Under the pieces are notes generated by a model. It saw nothing but the letters and a program-made list of their open reading frames with translations, was not told where the DNA came from and did no database searches. Positions 1-8,363 of a stretch of DNA of 64,000 nt are shown piece by piece (the first letter of the stretch is position 1; each line of letters begins with the position of its first letter). The DNA is taken from assembly GCF_047718555.1 (NCBI RefSeq), contig NZ_JBDNRK010000008.1, forward strand, positions 1-64,000. The letters are read 5' to 3'. The position numbers and the translations under genes were made by a program. The stretch is from Clostridium_I sp047718555 (GTDB taxonomy: Bacteria; Bacillota; Clostridia; Clostridiales; Clostridiaceae).

Positions 1-203
1 ATTTAAAAGAGTTAATTTAAATGTTTAAACATTTTTTCATACTTTATGAATGTAATTAAAGGTATAAAGTAAAAAATATTTTTTAAATTTCTGTTAATTG
101 TTATCATTTCAGTAAAAACTATTTATTTTTCTATCATAATAAGCTATAATGGAAAAAAAGATCAATGTAAACATTATCATTATTTATGGGAGGGGTTGTT
201 ATT

Positions 204-425
204 ATGGTCAAATGTCCATTTTTAAGTACTCATGATGGAATTGTAGAGTGCTTTGAAAATTGTGCATTTTATAATTTTGAGGATACAAAAGGGGAGTGTC
301 CTTTTAAATCAATTAAAGGAAACGTTAACAGTAAAGTGAGAAGGATGGATTATAATTATTATGTAAATCCCGAGGAGGATATCTTAGATTTTGATGAGGA
401 ATATAGAAAAGTAGGATATCTATAA
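204..425 (+). CDS. small Cys-containing hypothetical protein
   Basis: A 73-residue protein that I do not recognise. The start is the ATG at 204 rather than the in-frame ATG at 186, because the GGGAGGGG ribosome binding site lies between the two. Four cysteines lie in the first half (residues 4, 16, 20 and 32), the first and last both within a Cys-Pro-Phe motif, which could bind metal. The C-terminal half is acidic. No signal peptide or membrane segment is visible. Confidence 0.7.
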   Translation: MVKCPFLSTHDGIVECFENCAFYNFEDTKGECPFKSIKGNVNSKVRRMDYNYYVNPEEDILDFDEEYRKVGYL

Positions 426-487
426 AAAATTAATAAACATATATGAATTTTTATAAAAACCTCTAAATTTTTAGAAGATTCATTTAT

Positions 488-534
488 TAAGGCATATGAA
501 AATAAATAGTCTAGTTATTTATTTAAATGTTCCT
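488..534. repeat. family A repeat, short derivative
   Basis: It starts TAAGGCATATGAAAATAAATAG, matching the terminal sequence of the full family A elements at 2351 and 43458, but the central part is missing. It sits just upstream of the ndk ribosome binding site. Confidence 0.4.
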
Positions 535-554
535 AAAGTAAGGGGTTGTGTATT

Positions 555-968
555 ATGGAAAGGACTCTGGTATTAATTAAGCCGGATGGAGTTAAAAGAA
601 AACTTATTGGGGAAATTATAGGCTTTTATGAGAAAAAAAATCTCAATATAATTGCTTTGAAAATGCTCAGGATTAATAGAGAATTGGCAGAGGAACATTA
701 TAGCCAGCACAAGGGAAAACAATATTTTAATGAATTAATTGAATATATAACAGAGGATAAACTCTGTGCTATGGTGATAGAGGGTAGAGATGCAATAACT
801 ATTGTGAGAAATATTAATGGGAATAAAGATCCTAAAATTGCACCTATGGGAAGCATTAGAGGCATTTATGCCAGTGACACTACAAAAAATTTGGTTCATG
901 CATCAGATAATATGGAAAATGCAGAAAGGGAAATAAAAATATGGTTTCCAGAGTTTGAAATTTGTTAG
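555..968 (+). CDS. ndk: nucleoside diphosphate kinase
   Basis: Transfers the gamma phosphate from ATP to other (d)NDPs through a phosphohistidine, keeping NTP pools balanced in the cytosol. The 137-residue length is normal for the family. The N-terminal nucleotide-binding Lys-Pro-Asp-Gly-Val motif (residues 9-13) and the active-site His115 in the His-Ala-Ser-Asp motif are both present. I chose the ATG at 555, preceded by AGGGG with good spacing; an in-frame TTG at 546 overlaps that ribosome binding site. The gene appears to be transcribed alone, with a hairpin terminator just downstream. Confidence 0.95.
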   Translation: MERTLVLIKPDGVKRKLIGEIIGFYEKKNLNIIALKMLRINRELAEEHYSQHKGKQYFNELIEYITEDKLCAMVIEGRDAITIVRNINGNKDPKIAPMGSIRGIYASDTTKNLVHASDNMENAEREIKIWFPEFEIC

Positions 969-985
969 AGATAATATTAGAATAA

Positions 986-1019
986 AGTAAAGGTATTTTA
1001 TAATGCCTTTACTTTTTTA
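986..1019 (+). terminator. rho-independent terminator after ndk
   Basis: AGTAAAGG and CCTTTACT form the stem and are followed directly by a run of six T. It lies 17 bases after the ndk stop codon. Confidence 0.8.
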
Positions 1020-1047
1020 TTTTTGAAGATATTTGGAGGTAATAAAT

Positions 1048-1872
1048 ATGAAAAAGCCCCGAATTATTAAAATGTTTGGTTATATGTATGAACTTAATAA
1101 ACGTAATTTAAGAGTATATAGAGTTCCAAGGAGAATTCCTAAAGCTGCTCCAATTATAGAAAATTCTATTCATTGGGTAGGACATGCTACTACAGTTATA
1201 AATATGTATGGAAAAGTTTTTTTAACAGATCCTGTGATGGGAAATCTTGGACACCTAAAACGACTTGTAGATCCATCCATAGATTTAAGTAATATTAATA
1301 AACTGGATTATATACTTATAAGTCATGGACATATGGATCACTTAAATTATAGAGCACTGAATAAGCTGAACAAAAAAGCTACAATTATTGTTCCTAAGGG
1401 AATAAAAAGCATGCTCAGGCTGTTAGGCTTTAAGAATGTGCATACTTTAAGTGCAGGTGAGGTATACAAGGATAAAGCTATTACAATTAGAGCTATAGAG
1501 GCAAATCATGTAGGAAGAAGATATCCTGGCTTTGGCTTTGGAAACAGCAATTCTTATATAGTACAGCATAGGGATAAGAAGGTATTGTTTGCAGGGGACA
1601 CAGCCTTTACAGATATATACAAGGGAATCACTGTAGATGCGGCCATAATGCCGGTTGGATGCTATAAACCTGATGAATTTACAAAAATGCATTGTACACC
1701 TATGCAAAGCTATGAAATGTTTAAAATGATGAATTCAGGAATAATGATACCAATTCATTATAAAACTTATATTCTAGCTCAGGATGAAGATAGGGAAACT
1801 GAAAATACCTTAAATAAGATAAATGATAGTACAATAAAAATTATTGATATAGGTGAGACTGTAAAGATATAA
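1048..1872 (+). CDS. MBL-fold metal-dependent hydrolase (UlaG/NAPE-PLD-like)
   Basis: A 274-residue metallo-beta-lactamase-fold hydrolase, probably cytosolic. The metal-binding His-x-His-x-Asp-His signature is at residues 93-98. It is preceded by the Trp-Val-Gly-His-Ala-Thr segment typical of the COG2220 branch (UlaG, NAPE-PLD) and followed by a Gly-Asp-Thr-Ala metal ligand region and a late Ile-His-Tyr. The start is the ATG at 1048, seven bases after GGAGGT; the in-frame TTG at 1033 overlaps that site. The substrate cannot be read from sequence; relatives include phosphodiesterases and lactonases. Confidence 0.85.
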   Translation: MKKPRIIKMFGYMYELNKRNLRVYRVPRRIPKAAPIIENSIHWVGHATTVINMYGKVFLTDPVMGNLGHLKRLVDPSIDLSNINKLDYILISHGHMDHLNYRALNKLNKKATIIVPKGIKSMLRLLGFKNVHTLSAGEVYKDKAITIRAIEANHVGRRYPGFGFGNSNSYIVQHRDKKVLFAGDTAFTDIYKGITVDAAIMPVGCYKPDEFTKMHCTPMQSYEMFKMMNSGIMIPIHYKTYILAQDEDRETENTLNKINDSTIKIIDIGETVKI

Positions 1873-1934
1873 AAAGTATAAAAATTTGTTATCTTCCTAA
1901 TAATATTTAATATATTCCAAGGGAGGTAACAATA

Positions 1935-2342
1935 GTGAAAAAGAGTTTAGTTACAATTTTATTTTTATTTCTTATGTTAAATACAATAATTCCTGTCTAT
2001 GGAGAAGTGAATTATAGTAACAGAGGAGATGTTTTATCTAAAAATCATAATTTATCAGCTGGAGGTTTTGTTCATCCTATACTATCTATAGAAACTGTTT
2101 TAGAAAAAGATTTAGGTTTTAGTAAAGAAGAGATTCAAAAATCAAAAGCTTTAGGGGAAAATGCCTTTGACTTAGCTAAAAAAAATGGCATCACTAAAGA
2201 ACAGCTCAAGGATAGTATAATAGAAGTAAAGTGCAGGAAAGTAGATGAAGTATTTAATAAAGGTATTATTACTACAAAACTGTCTAATATGATGAAAAGT
2301 ATTATAAAATCCAGAACTGAAAAATGGGACGGAAGTTTTTGA
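1935..2342 (+). CDS. secreted hypothetical protein
   Basis: A 135-residue protein starting at GTG behind a GGGAGG ribosome binding site. Residues 1-23 form a clear signal peptide (two lysines, a Leu/Phe-rich core, then Val-Tyr-Gly before the likely cleavage point). The mature part is mostly helical and charged, with no cysteines until residue 100 or so. I do not recognise the family. Export to the envelope or medium is the only firm inference. A family A repeat begins nine bases after the stop. Confidence 0.75.
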   Translation: MKKSLVTILFLFLMLNTIIPVYGEVNYSNRGDVLSKNHNLSAGGFVHPILSIETVLEKDLGFSKEEIQKSKALGENAFDLAKKNGITKEQLKDSIIEVKCRKVDEVFNKGIITTKLSNMMKSIIKSRTEKWDGSF

Positions 2343-2350
2343 TATTATAT

Positions 2351-2513
2351 TAAGGCATATTCAAATAAATAACTAGTCAGTATGCTATCCTATTTTGAAT
2401 CCTACTGCGTCAGCAGAACCCTCAGATAGTACAACTATCCTCGGAACCTGCTTCCTTGTTGGATTCAAAATATTCGTCGCATCTTTGACTTACTATTAAT
2501 TTTCATATGCCTA
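2351..2513. repeat. family A repeat, full copy 1 (MITE-like)
   Basis: About 163 bp with imperfect inverted ends (TAAGGCATAT at the left, ATATGCCTAA at the right). A nested arm pair sits inside it (ATTTTGAATCC and GGATTCAAAAT), as does a short GATAG/CTATC hairpin. There is no open reading frame. Copies with the same layout lie at 43458 and 54629. It fills the gap between two genes. Confidence 0.8.
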
Positions 2514-2536
2514 ATATATTTTTGGGGGGATAAAGT

Positions 2537-2959
2537 TTGAAATTCAAGAAAGTTGATAATAAGTGGATAGTGAGAATTGATAAGGGAGAGGAAATTATTT
2601 CTACATTAAAAAAATTCTCTAAAGACAATAATATAAAATGTGCCTTTATAAGCGGAATTGGAGCTACTGATAAGATACAATTAGGTGTATTTGATGTTAA
2701 AAAGAAAGCCTATAATTTAAGAGATTTTTCAGGTGATTTTGAAATTACATCTCTTATGGGCAATATTACAACTCTAGATGATGAGGATATCTATATACAT
2801 TTACATGCAACTATTGCAGATATACAGTGCAATGCTCATGCAGGACATGTAAAAAGTGCCTATGTAAGTATAACTTCCGAAATACTTATAGATGAAATAG
2901 AAACTGAAGTTGGAAGAGACAAGGATCCGGATTTGAAAATTAATATATTTAAATTCTAA
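2537..2959 (+). CDS. PPC-domain (DUF296) protein
   Basis: A 140-residue stand-alone PPC/DUF296 domain, the fold also found C-terminal to AT-hooks in plants. The family hallmark His-Leu-His near residue 87 is followed by Ala-Gly-His-Val, and the Ser-Gly-Ile-Gly-Ala segment is near residue 38. It starts at TTG 2537 after a GGGGGGA site. Bacterial single-domain members are often annotated as DNA-binding, but the role is not established and no AT-hook is present here. The gene begins right after a family A repeat. Confidence 0.8.
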   Translation: MKFKKVDNKWIVRIDKGEEIISTLKKFSKDNNIKCAFISGIGATDKIQLGVFDVKKKAYNLRDFSGDFEITSLMGNITTLDDEDIYIHLHATIADIQCNAHAGHVKSAYVSITSEILIDEIETEVGRDKDPDLKINIFKF

Positions 2960-3103
2960 TAAAAATTTTTGTATCAAAAGCTGCCTTAAATTCATAGTAT
3001 ATAACAATGAATTTAAAATTGGGCATTAAAGAAGATTAATAAGTCAAAGGTATTAAATAAATATAATGACTGGGTATTTCTTTATCGTGCCAAGGAGGTA
3101 GCT

Positions 3104-4126
3104 ATGAAAAAAAAGATATTTTATTTCTGTACTTTGCTTTTATCTATGATTTTAATTGCAGGGATTTTCACAGGCTGCGGCAGCAGCAATAAAACTTCCC
3201 TTAAAAAAGTACGATTAAATGAAGTAGCTCGTTCAGTATTCTATGCTCCTATGTATGCTGCCATAAGTCAGGGATATTTTAAAGAAGAAGGACTTGATAT
3301 TGAGATTAGTACTGGCCAAGGGGCAGATAAAACCATGCAGCAGGTAATAAGCAGAAGTGCAGACATAGGTTTTTGTGGACCGGAACAGTCAATTTACATT
3401 CAAAATCAAAATAAAGAAGACTATCCTGTAGTTTTTGCACAGCTTACTCAAAGAGACGGATCTTTCCTAGTGGGTAGAAAAGACGAGAAAAATTTTGATT
3501 GGAGTTCTGTTAAAGGTAAAACCATTATTGGTGGAAGACCTGGGGGAGTACCAGAGATGACACTGGAATATGTGCTTAAAAATCATGGTATAGATCCTAA
3601 AAAAGATGTGAATATAATAACCAATATAGACTATACTGCTACTGCAGGTGCCTTTAAAGCAGGAACTGGTGACTACGTGGCACTTTTTGAACCTACAGCA
3701 AGTATTTTAAGACAGAGTAATTCTGGATATATTGAAGCCTCTGTTGGAGCTTCTGCAGGACCTATACCTTACACCTGTTATTTTACAACAAAATCCTATA
3801 TGGATAAAAATCCAGATGTAATTCAGAAATTCACAAATGCTATTTATAGAGGGCAGAAATGGGTGAATAGCAATAGTGATGCAACGGTAGCTGAAAACAT
3901 TAAATCATTTTTCCCTGGAACTGATGTAAAACTTATAGAACAAAATGTTAAAAACTATAGAGCTGTAAATGCCTATGCACCAAATCCTGTAATACAGGAA
4001 GCAGATATAAACAGACTTATGGATATAATTCAAGGATATCAAAGCAGTTTGATTAAACAGAGACCAGCATTTAATAAGCTTGTAAATACTGACTTTGCTA
4101 AGAAGGCTGTGAAAGAGATTAAGTAA
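3104..4126 (+). CDS. NitT/TauT-family ABC transporter substrate-binding lipoprotein
   Basis: A 340-residue extracytoplasmic binding protein of the SsuA/TauA/ThiY type (NMT1-like fold). The N-terminus is a lipoprotein signal peptide with the lipid-modified Cys25 followed by Gly-Ser-Ser. The mature start has the typical pattern of Ala-Pro-Met-Tyr-Ala-Ala followed by Gly-Tyr-Phe-Lys-Glu-Glu-Gly-Leu. No ATPase or permease adjoins it. The cognate pair is probably at 16636-18200, 12.5 kb downstream, separated by a decayed accessory region. A broken second copy of its C-terminal part lies at 7371. Sulfonates, nitrate-like anions or thiamin precursors are possible ligands; the sequence does not decide. 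Confidence 0.88.
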   Translation: MKKKIFYFCTLLLSMILIAGIFTGCGSSNKTSLKKVRLNEVARSVFYAPMYAAISQGYFKEEGLDIEISTGQGADKTMQQVISRSADIGFCGPEQSIYIQNQNKEDYPVVFAQLTQRDGSFLVGRKDEKNFDWSSVKGKTIIGGRPGGVPEMTLEYVLKNHGIDPKKDVNIITNIDYTATAGAFKAGTGDYVALFEPTASILRQSNSGYIEASVGASAGPIPYTCYFTTKSYMDKNPDVIQKFTNAIYRGQKWVNSNSDATVAENIKSFFPGTDVKLIEQNVKNYRAVNAYAPNPVIQEADINRLMDIIQGYQSSLIKQRPAFNKLVNTDFAKKAVKEIK

Positions 4127-4238
4127 ATGCTTTCATGATATATTTTCAAATGAGGTGTACATCTTATTGATGTATTTATTATAGGGTTTATATAGATACA
4201 AGTTTTGCTGGATAAATTTATAGATAATGAAACAGAGT

Positions 4239-4275
4239 ACCATGAAAATTTGTTGAGATTAATAAATTTTCATGG
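4239..4275. other. perfect 13-bp inverted repeat
   Basis: ACCATGAAAATTT and AAATTTTCATGGT are separated by 11 bases in the 300-base gap after the substrate-binding protein gene. No T run follows on the + strand, so it is a weak terminator candidate. The rest of the gap is featureless A/T-rich sequence. Confidence 0.45.
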
Positions 4276-4441
4276 TGCGCTGCTATATTTCAATGATATA
4301 TAGTATTAATTCTTTATATTTTACTATACTTCAATTTATAGATAAATATAAAATCTTGTTAGCACTTTATTAAAATTTAATTGAAATTTCTACAAAAATA
4401 AAAACAATAGTAATATTACGATTCAAAGAGAATACTTGATT

Positions 4442-4690
4442 CTAAAATGTACTCTTTTTTTGAAAAAGCTTATTGTGCATATAAATAGTTTTATAGTAAA
4501 AATCCAATAAATGTTGTGATGCTTTATCCCAGCTATTTTGTTCAGCTTCTTGCCGAGCATTCTTTTTCATAGTTTGTAACAGTTCCTTGTCATCTAACAG
4601 CTTTATTGCATTTTTTATGCTTTTCAAATCCTCATTTTGAAAGATTAATCCATTCTCCATATGTCTAACCTGTTCAATTTTTAGCAGGAT
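4442..4690 (-). pseudogene. C-terminal remnant of a GT4-type glycosyltransferase
   Basis: The open stretch encodes about 80 residues matching only the C-terminal end of family 4 glycosyltransferases: Glu-Asn-Gly-Leu-Ile-Phe, then an acidic segment, a Leu-Leu-Asp-Asp helix, an Ala-Arg-x-Glu-Ala-Glu and Ser-Trp-Asp tail. The catalytic N-terminal two thirds are absent. The frame is open upstream of the ATG at 4660 and runs into the end of the SQD1 remnant in a different frame. A deletion therefore seems to have fused the two genes. With SQD1 next door, an SQD2-like sulfoquinovosyltransferase is the natural guess, but the tail alone cannot prove it. Confidence 0.65.
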
Positions 4691-5528
4691 TATTAACAGC
4701 TATTTCTATACATCTTACTGTATCCTCAATATTTAAAAATGCTCTTGTCTGTCCTCCTTTACCATATACAGTCAAATCATATCCAACTGCTGCTTGAATT
4801 AGAAATCTGTTTAAGGCTGTGCCATAAACCCCATCATAATCAAATCTATTATTTAAAATCGGATCAATCATGGTCTCCTCAGTACGTAACCCATATACTA
4901 TACCTTGATTTAAATCAGTAGCACGTATATTCCAAATTTTACATGCAAACATAATATTATTACTGTCATGAACCTTTGATAGATGGTAAAACGATCCTGG
5001 CTGCTTAGGATATGGCAATCTATCCTTACGACCTTTGTGCTCTATTTCAATAAACCCTTCTTCTATATCGATATTTGGATTCCCATATTCACCCATGGTT
5101 CCTAGTTTAATTAGATGACAGTCAGGAGCAAATTCCTTGATTGCATATAGTACATTTAGATTTCCTAATACATTGTTAGATTGAGTATAAACTGCATGCT
5201 CTCTATCTATCATAGAATAAGGTGCGGAACGTTGCTCTGCAAAGTGAATGAAGGCCCCTGGATTAACTTGACGGAATACCTCACTTAAAAAATCATAGTG
5301 ATTTAAATCACCTATGTAGATTTTTATTTTATTTTTTGTAAGTTATTTCCATTTATCTACTCTTTTTTCTAAGGAGGCTATTGGTGTTAAAGAGTTAGAA
5401 CCTAATTCTTTATCGATCTTCCTTCTCACTAAATTGTCTACAATGGCTACAGCATGTCCTTGCTTTGAAAGATAGAGTGCTGTTGGCCAGCCGCAAAATC
5501 CATCTCCTCCTGCTACAATTATATTCAT
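4674..5528 (-). pseudogene. broken SQD1-like UDP-sulfoquinovose synthase
   Basis: Intact relatives convert UDP-glucose and sulfite into UDP-sulfoquinovose, the sulfolipid head-group donor. The N-terminus carries the Rossmann Gly-Gly-Asp-Gly-Phe-Cys-Gly motif and the SQD1-type Asp-Asn-Leu-Val-Arg-Arg. Further on come Gly-Thr-Met-Gly-Glu-Tyr-Gly, Tyr-His-Leu-Ser-Lys and Tyr-Gly-Lys-Gly-Gly-Gln-Thr-Arg. Codon 62 is TAA (5343-5345) with the same frame open on both sides, consistent with a single GAA-to-TAA change. The protein also stops near residue 284, about 100 residues short of the family length. Both defects argue that the gene is dead. Confidence 0.85.
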
Positions 5529-5715
5529 AACTTTACCTTATCTTCCTCCATCTATATTATCTATGTTTACCATAGATATGTTTTATTCAATAGTGATATT
5601 ACTTGTAAAACTAATCATTTTATCGCTACTCTTTTTTTTTATTATATTTCATGAAGATTAAAATTATATTAAAGTTATGTTGAATAAGTGGCTTTTTTAT
5701 TAAATAAATAGTTAA

Positions 5716-6231
5716 TTATTCAACGATTTTATCCCTAATATGGTTGTATTCTATAAGTGTTAATATTATCATTACAATATCAAAAATTGTTAATACAATA
5801 AGCCATAGCGAATGCCTAATTGTATAATGATATATTTGATATATAATAAATAGAGCTAAAGAAAATATAGTAAGTGGATAGGCGAACATCTTTTTATTCC
5901 ATAACAAAATAACAAGAACTAATTTTATCATCCCATGAGAGATCAAATAAAAGACAGCAAAATGTTGAACACTTAAATTAAATCCTAAACTTGATTTTAC
6001 AATAAAGTTTGCAATGGTATCTCTTGGATTTTTTGATAATTCATGCTGCGTTAATAAAACAACTATTCTACTTATTCTATGTGGATTTAAGAATGTCAGT
6101 AAGATTCCACCTGTAATTTGTAGTATTGAATCAATTCCTTTTAATAATATTCCGATTTCAAAACTTTTATGGAGTATATCATTTTCTTTATTGATTTTCT
6201 TACTTTCTAATAGCTCATTGTTAAGCATCAT
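5716..6231 (-). CDS. DUF2127 integral membrane protein
   Basis: 171 residues with about four membrane segments. Family-typical phrases are His-Lys-Ser-Phe-Glu-Ile-Gly-Ile-Leu-Leu-Lys-Gly near residue 21, Phe-Tyr-Leu-Ile-Ser-His-Gly in the middle, and Ser-Leu-Trp-Leu-Ile-Val-Leu-Thr-Ile-Phe-Asp near residue 143. It starts at the first of two ATG codons, eight bases after GAGGAG. DUF2127 has no established function. It appears intact among broken neighbours. Confidence 0.8.
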   Translation of the reverse strand: MMLNNELLESKKINKENDILHKSFEIGILLKGIDSILQITGGILLTFLNPHRISRIVVLLTQHELSKNPRDTIANFIVKSSLGFNLSVQHFAVFYLISHGMIKLVLVILLWNKKMFAYPLTIFSLALFIIYQIYHYTIRHSLWLIVLTIFDIVMIILTLIEYNHIRDKIVE

Positions 6232-6577
6232 TATTTATTCTCCTCAACATTATATTTAACTTTAGTTTTAATATATTACTTATTTGATATTCATGTTTTA
6301 CCAAGAATTCATTAAAATATCATTAAATTATCATTAAAATTTTGGTAACATTGAAATATACTTTTTTATGCGGCAGGCTTTCTTTTACTCTAATTTATTA
6401 ATTCTTTTCATATAAAATAATGGATTGAAAAGAATAGTATAATATAATTTCTGCATAAATTAAGTAAGCCCTATAAAATATTACAATATAACGAGTATTT
6501 TTAATAAATATTTTTCGTACAAATTACTTTAAGTGAATCACAATCATAATTAGAAACAGCGGAGGAGACATATTTTT

Positions 6578-7304
6578 ATGAATTTAATATTTTATTTATT
6601 AGCAATAGGTATAGGTGTTATCACTGGCGGTATGACAAGTCTTATAGGCGCTAGTGGAGTTATGATTATAGTTCCTATTTTAACTATGTTCTTTAAAGTT
6701 GCTGTTCATACCGCAATAGGTACAAGCCTTTTTGTAGATGTTATAGCTTCTTTAACTGTACCTTATTTTTACTACAAGAATGGCAATATAGACCTTAAAT
6801 CAGGTGTTTGGATAGCTTTAGCTTCTGTTATTGGAGCTCAATTAGGTGCATCATTTGCAAACAAAATGGATCCTCTAGCTTTGGAATTTTTTTAGTTATT
6901 GGAGGTCTATCGATGTTTTATAATAGCTTTAAAAAGAAAAATAATTCATTGGATACTGTAAGAGGATTTATTCATTTTAAAAGAGAATGGCAAAGAATAT
7001 TAGTAGTTATAATAACAGGATTAGGTATAGGAATATTAAGTGGACTGTTTGGAGCTGGTGGTGGAGTTATGATACTTATGTCTTTAATAATATTAATGTC
7101 ATTTCCACTTCATAAAGCTATAGGTACTTCTACTCTTATAATGTCTGTAACGGCTTTTTCTTCTGCTGTAGGTTATGCGGCTAGAGGTAATATCAGCCTT
7201 ACATTAGGTAGCTTCTTAGCTGTGGGAGCAGTCTTAGGTGGAATTTTAGGTTCTCGTTATGCTAACAAGGTTAATGAAAAGACTTTACAAAGTGCTGTGA
7301 TATA
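6578..7304 (+). pseudogene. frameshifted TauE/SafE-family permease
   Basis: Members are membrane transporters proposed to export sulfite or related organic anions. The first frame (6578-6895) gives the N-terminal half with Gly-Thr-Ser-Leu-Phe and stops at TAG after a run of seven T at 6886-6892. One extra T would continue into the second frame, which carries the other half: Gly-Leu-Phe-Gly-Ala-Gly-Gly-Gly, Gly-Thr-Ser-Thr-Leu and Gly-Ser-Arg-Tyr-Ala-Asn-Lys. The reconstructed protein is about 242 residues and lacks the last membrane helix. The start has a good GGAGGAG site. It could be phase-variable, sequencing error or decay; the missing C-terminus favours decay. Confidence 0.8.
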
Positions 7305-7370
7305 ATGATACCTCCTGTAATAAGCATTAATGCAGTAGAATTTACTATCCCCAATACAGATCCTGCTATA

Positions 7371-7505
7371 GATGCAACAGCGGCTGAAAATATTAAATCA
7401 TTTTTCTATTGAACTGATGTAAATCTTATAGAACAGAATGTTAAAAATGTGTCTATTAAACCAGATACACTACGACTTGTTTTTACTATGTTAAAAGAAT
7501 ATTAA
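7371..7505 (+). pseudogene. fragment of the NitT/TauT substrate-binding protein
   Basis: About 80 bases here are nearly identical to bases 3882-3961 of the intact lipoprotein gene, encoding Asp-Ala-Thr-x-Ala-Glu-Asn-Ile-Lys-Ser-Phe-Phe and Leu-Ile-Glu-Gln-Asn-Val-Lys-Asn. An in-frame TGA replaces the Gly codon after Phe-Phe. After Lys-Asn the sequence diverges and ends at TAA. This is the debris of a second, related binding-protein gene. Confidence 0.75.
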
Positions 7506-7946
7506 TACATATTTAAAATAATATCTACATTGTAGCCAGTAATTTTAATGAAATTTTAATTTAGAAATATCAATATAGAAATGTATATTGGCAACATACA
7601 TTTATAGATAAAAAACACATTCAGACTTAGCACTGGCAGAAATACCGTTACTTTTGTTGTTCTTAAAATAAATTAAAGATGTAATTAGAAAGAGGAAAAC
7701 AAACATATTAGTAAAAATATAGGATGATAATGAGTACTATAACCTTTATGGAGTAGATAAATATCTGAAATATAACCATGCTATATCTTCTGTGTGTAGT
7801 AATTTATAAGACTTATACGCAGCCAAAAATAATATTTGCATAATGAAAAATACTTAAAGTGAAGTAAAAGATTTATCTAAAACTATGATTAAGTTTTTAA
7901 ATGAAATGTTATGGAATATTTAAAATAGGACAGGAGATGTTGGTCT
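7506..7946. other. gene-free A/T-rich stretch
   Basis: All frames are closed by frequent stops and I recognise no repeat, terminator or RNA gene. Given its surroundings it is probably decayed coding sequence beyond recognition. Confidence 0.4.
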
Positions 7947-8129
7947 ATGTTTATCCAAACTCATATGTTAATAGCTAAGCATATTAACAAAGTCATCCAA
8001 GAAAATTTTAATATCATGATAAATTTTAATGGTTTTAGATATGGAAGTATTAAACCAGATATAGATCCTAGAATGATATCAATACCACATTATAAAAATG
8101 ATTCATTAGAAAATTTCATGTCACTATAG
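7947..8129 (+). pseudogene. N-terminal fragment of a zinc-dependent phospholipase C-like protein
   Basis: 60 residues behind an AGGAGATG-type site. The pattern Gln-Thr-His-x-Leu-Ile-Ala-Lys near residue 4, a Gly-x-Ile-Lys-Pro-Asp-Ile core near residue 33 and a following Pro-His-Tyr resembles the start of clostridial Zn_dep_PLPC proteins, which are normally over 200 residues. The reading frame ends at TAG where the fold should continue, and the following 230 bases have no continuation I can find. A full-length relative of the broader family is at 39643. Confidence 0.45.
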
Positions 8130-8363
8130 CAACGATTAATGATAAAATGCTTTATTTAATTGTCATAGAAATTATATTTTATAAAAATCAGGGCTTTTAT
8201 AATACAATAGAGAAATATTAAATCAAATACAAGTACCTCAAATTTTCTATTATTGTTCATTAACAAGAGTAGAAATAAGTTTGCGTTATTTTTGGATACC
8301 GCCCAAATCTAGTGTGGACTTTGCAGTGTACAAATTAATGAATGCAATTGGAGGAAATAGCAT

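Noticed and set aside
7300..7370. Hydrophobic minus-strand reading (Ala-Gly-Ser-Val-Leu-Gly-Ile-Val) after the TauE pseudogene, possibly an inverted permease end
   Set aside because: Only about 22 residues, no start and overlapping known debris; I cannot distinguish it from chance.
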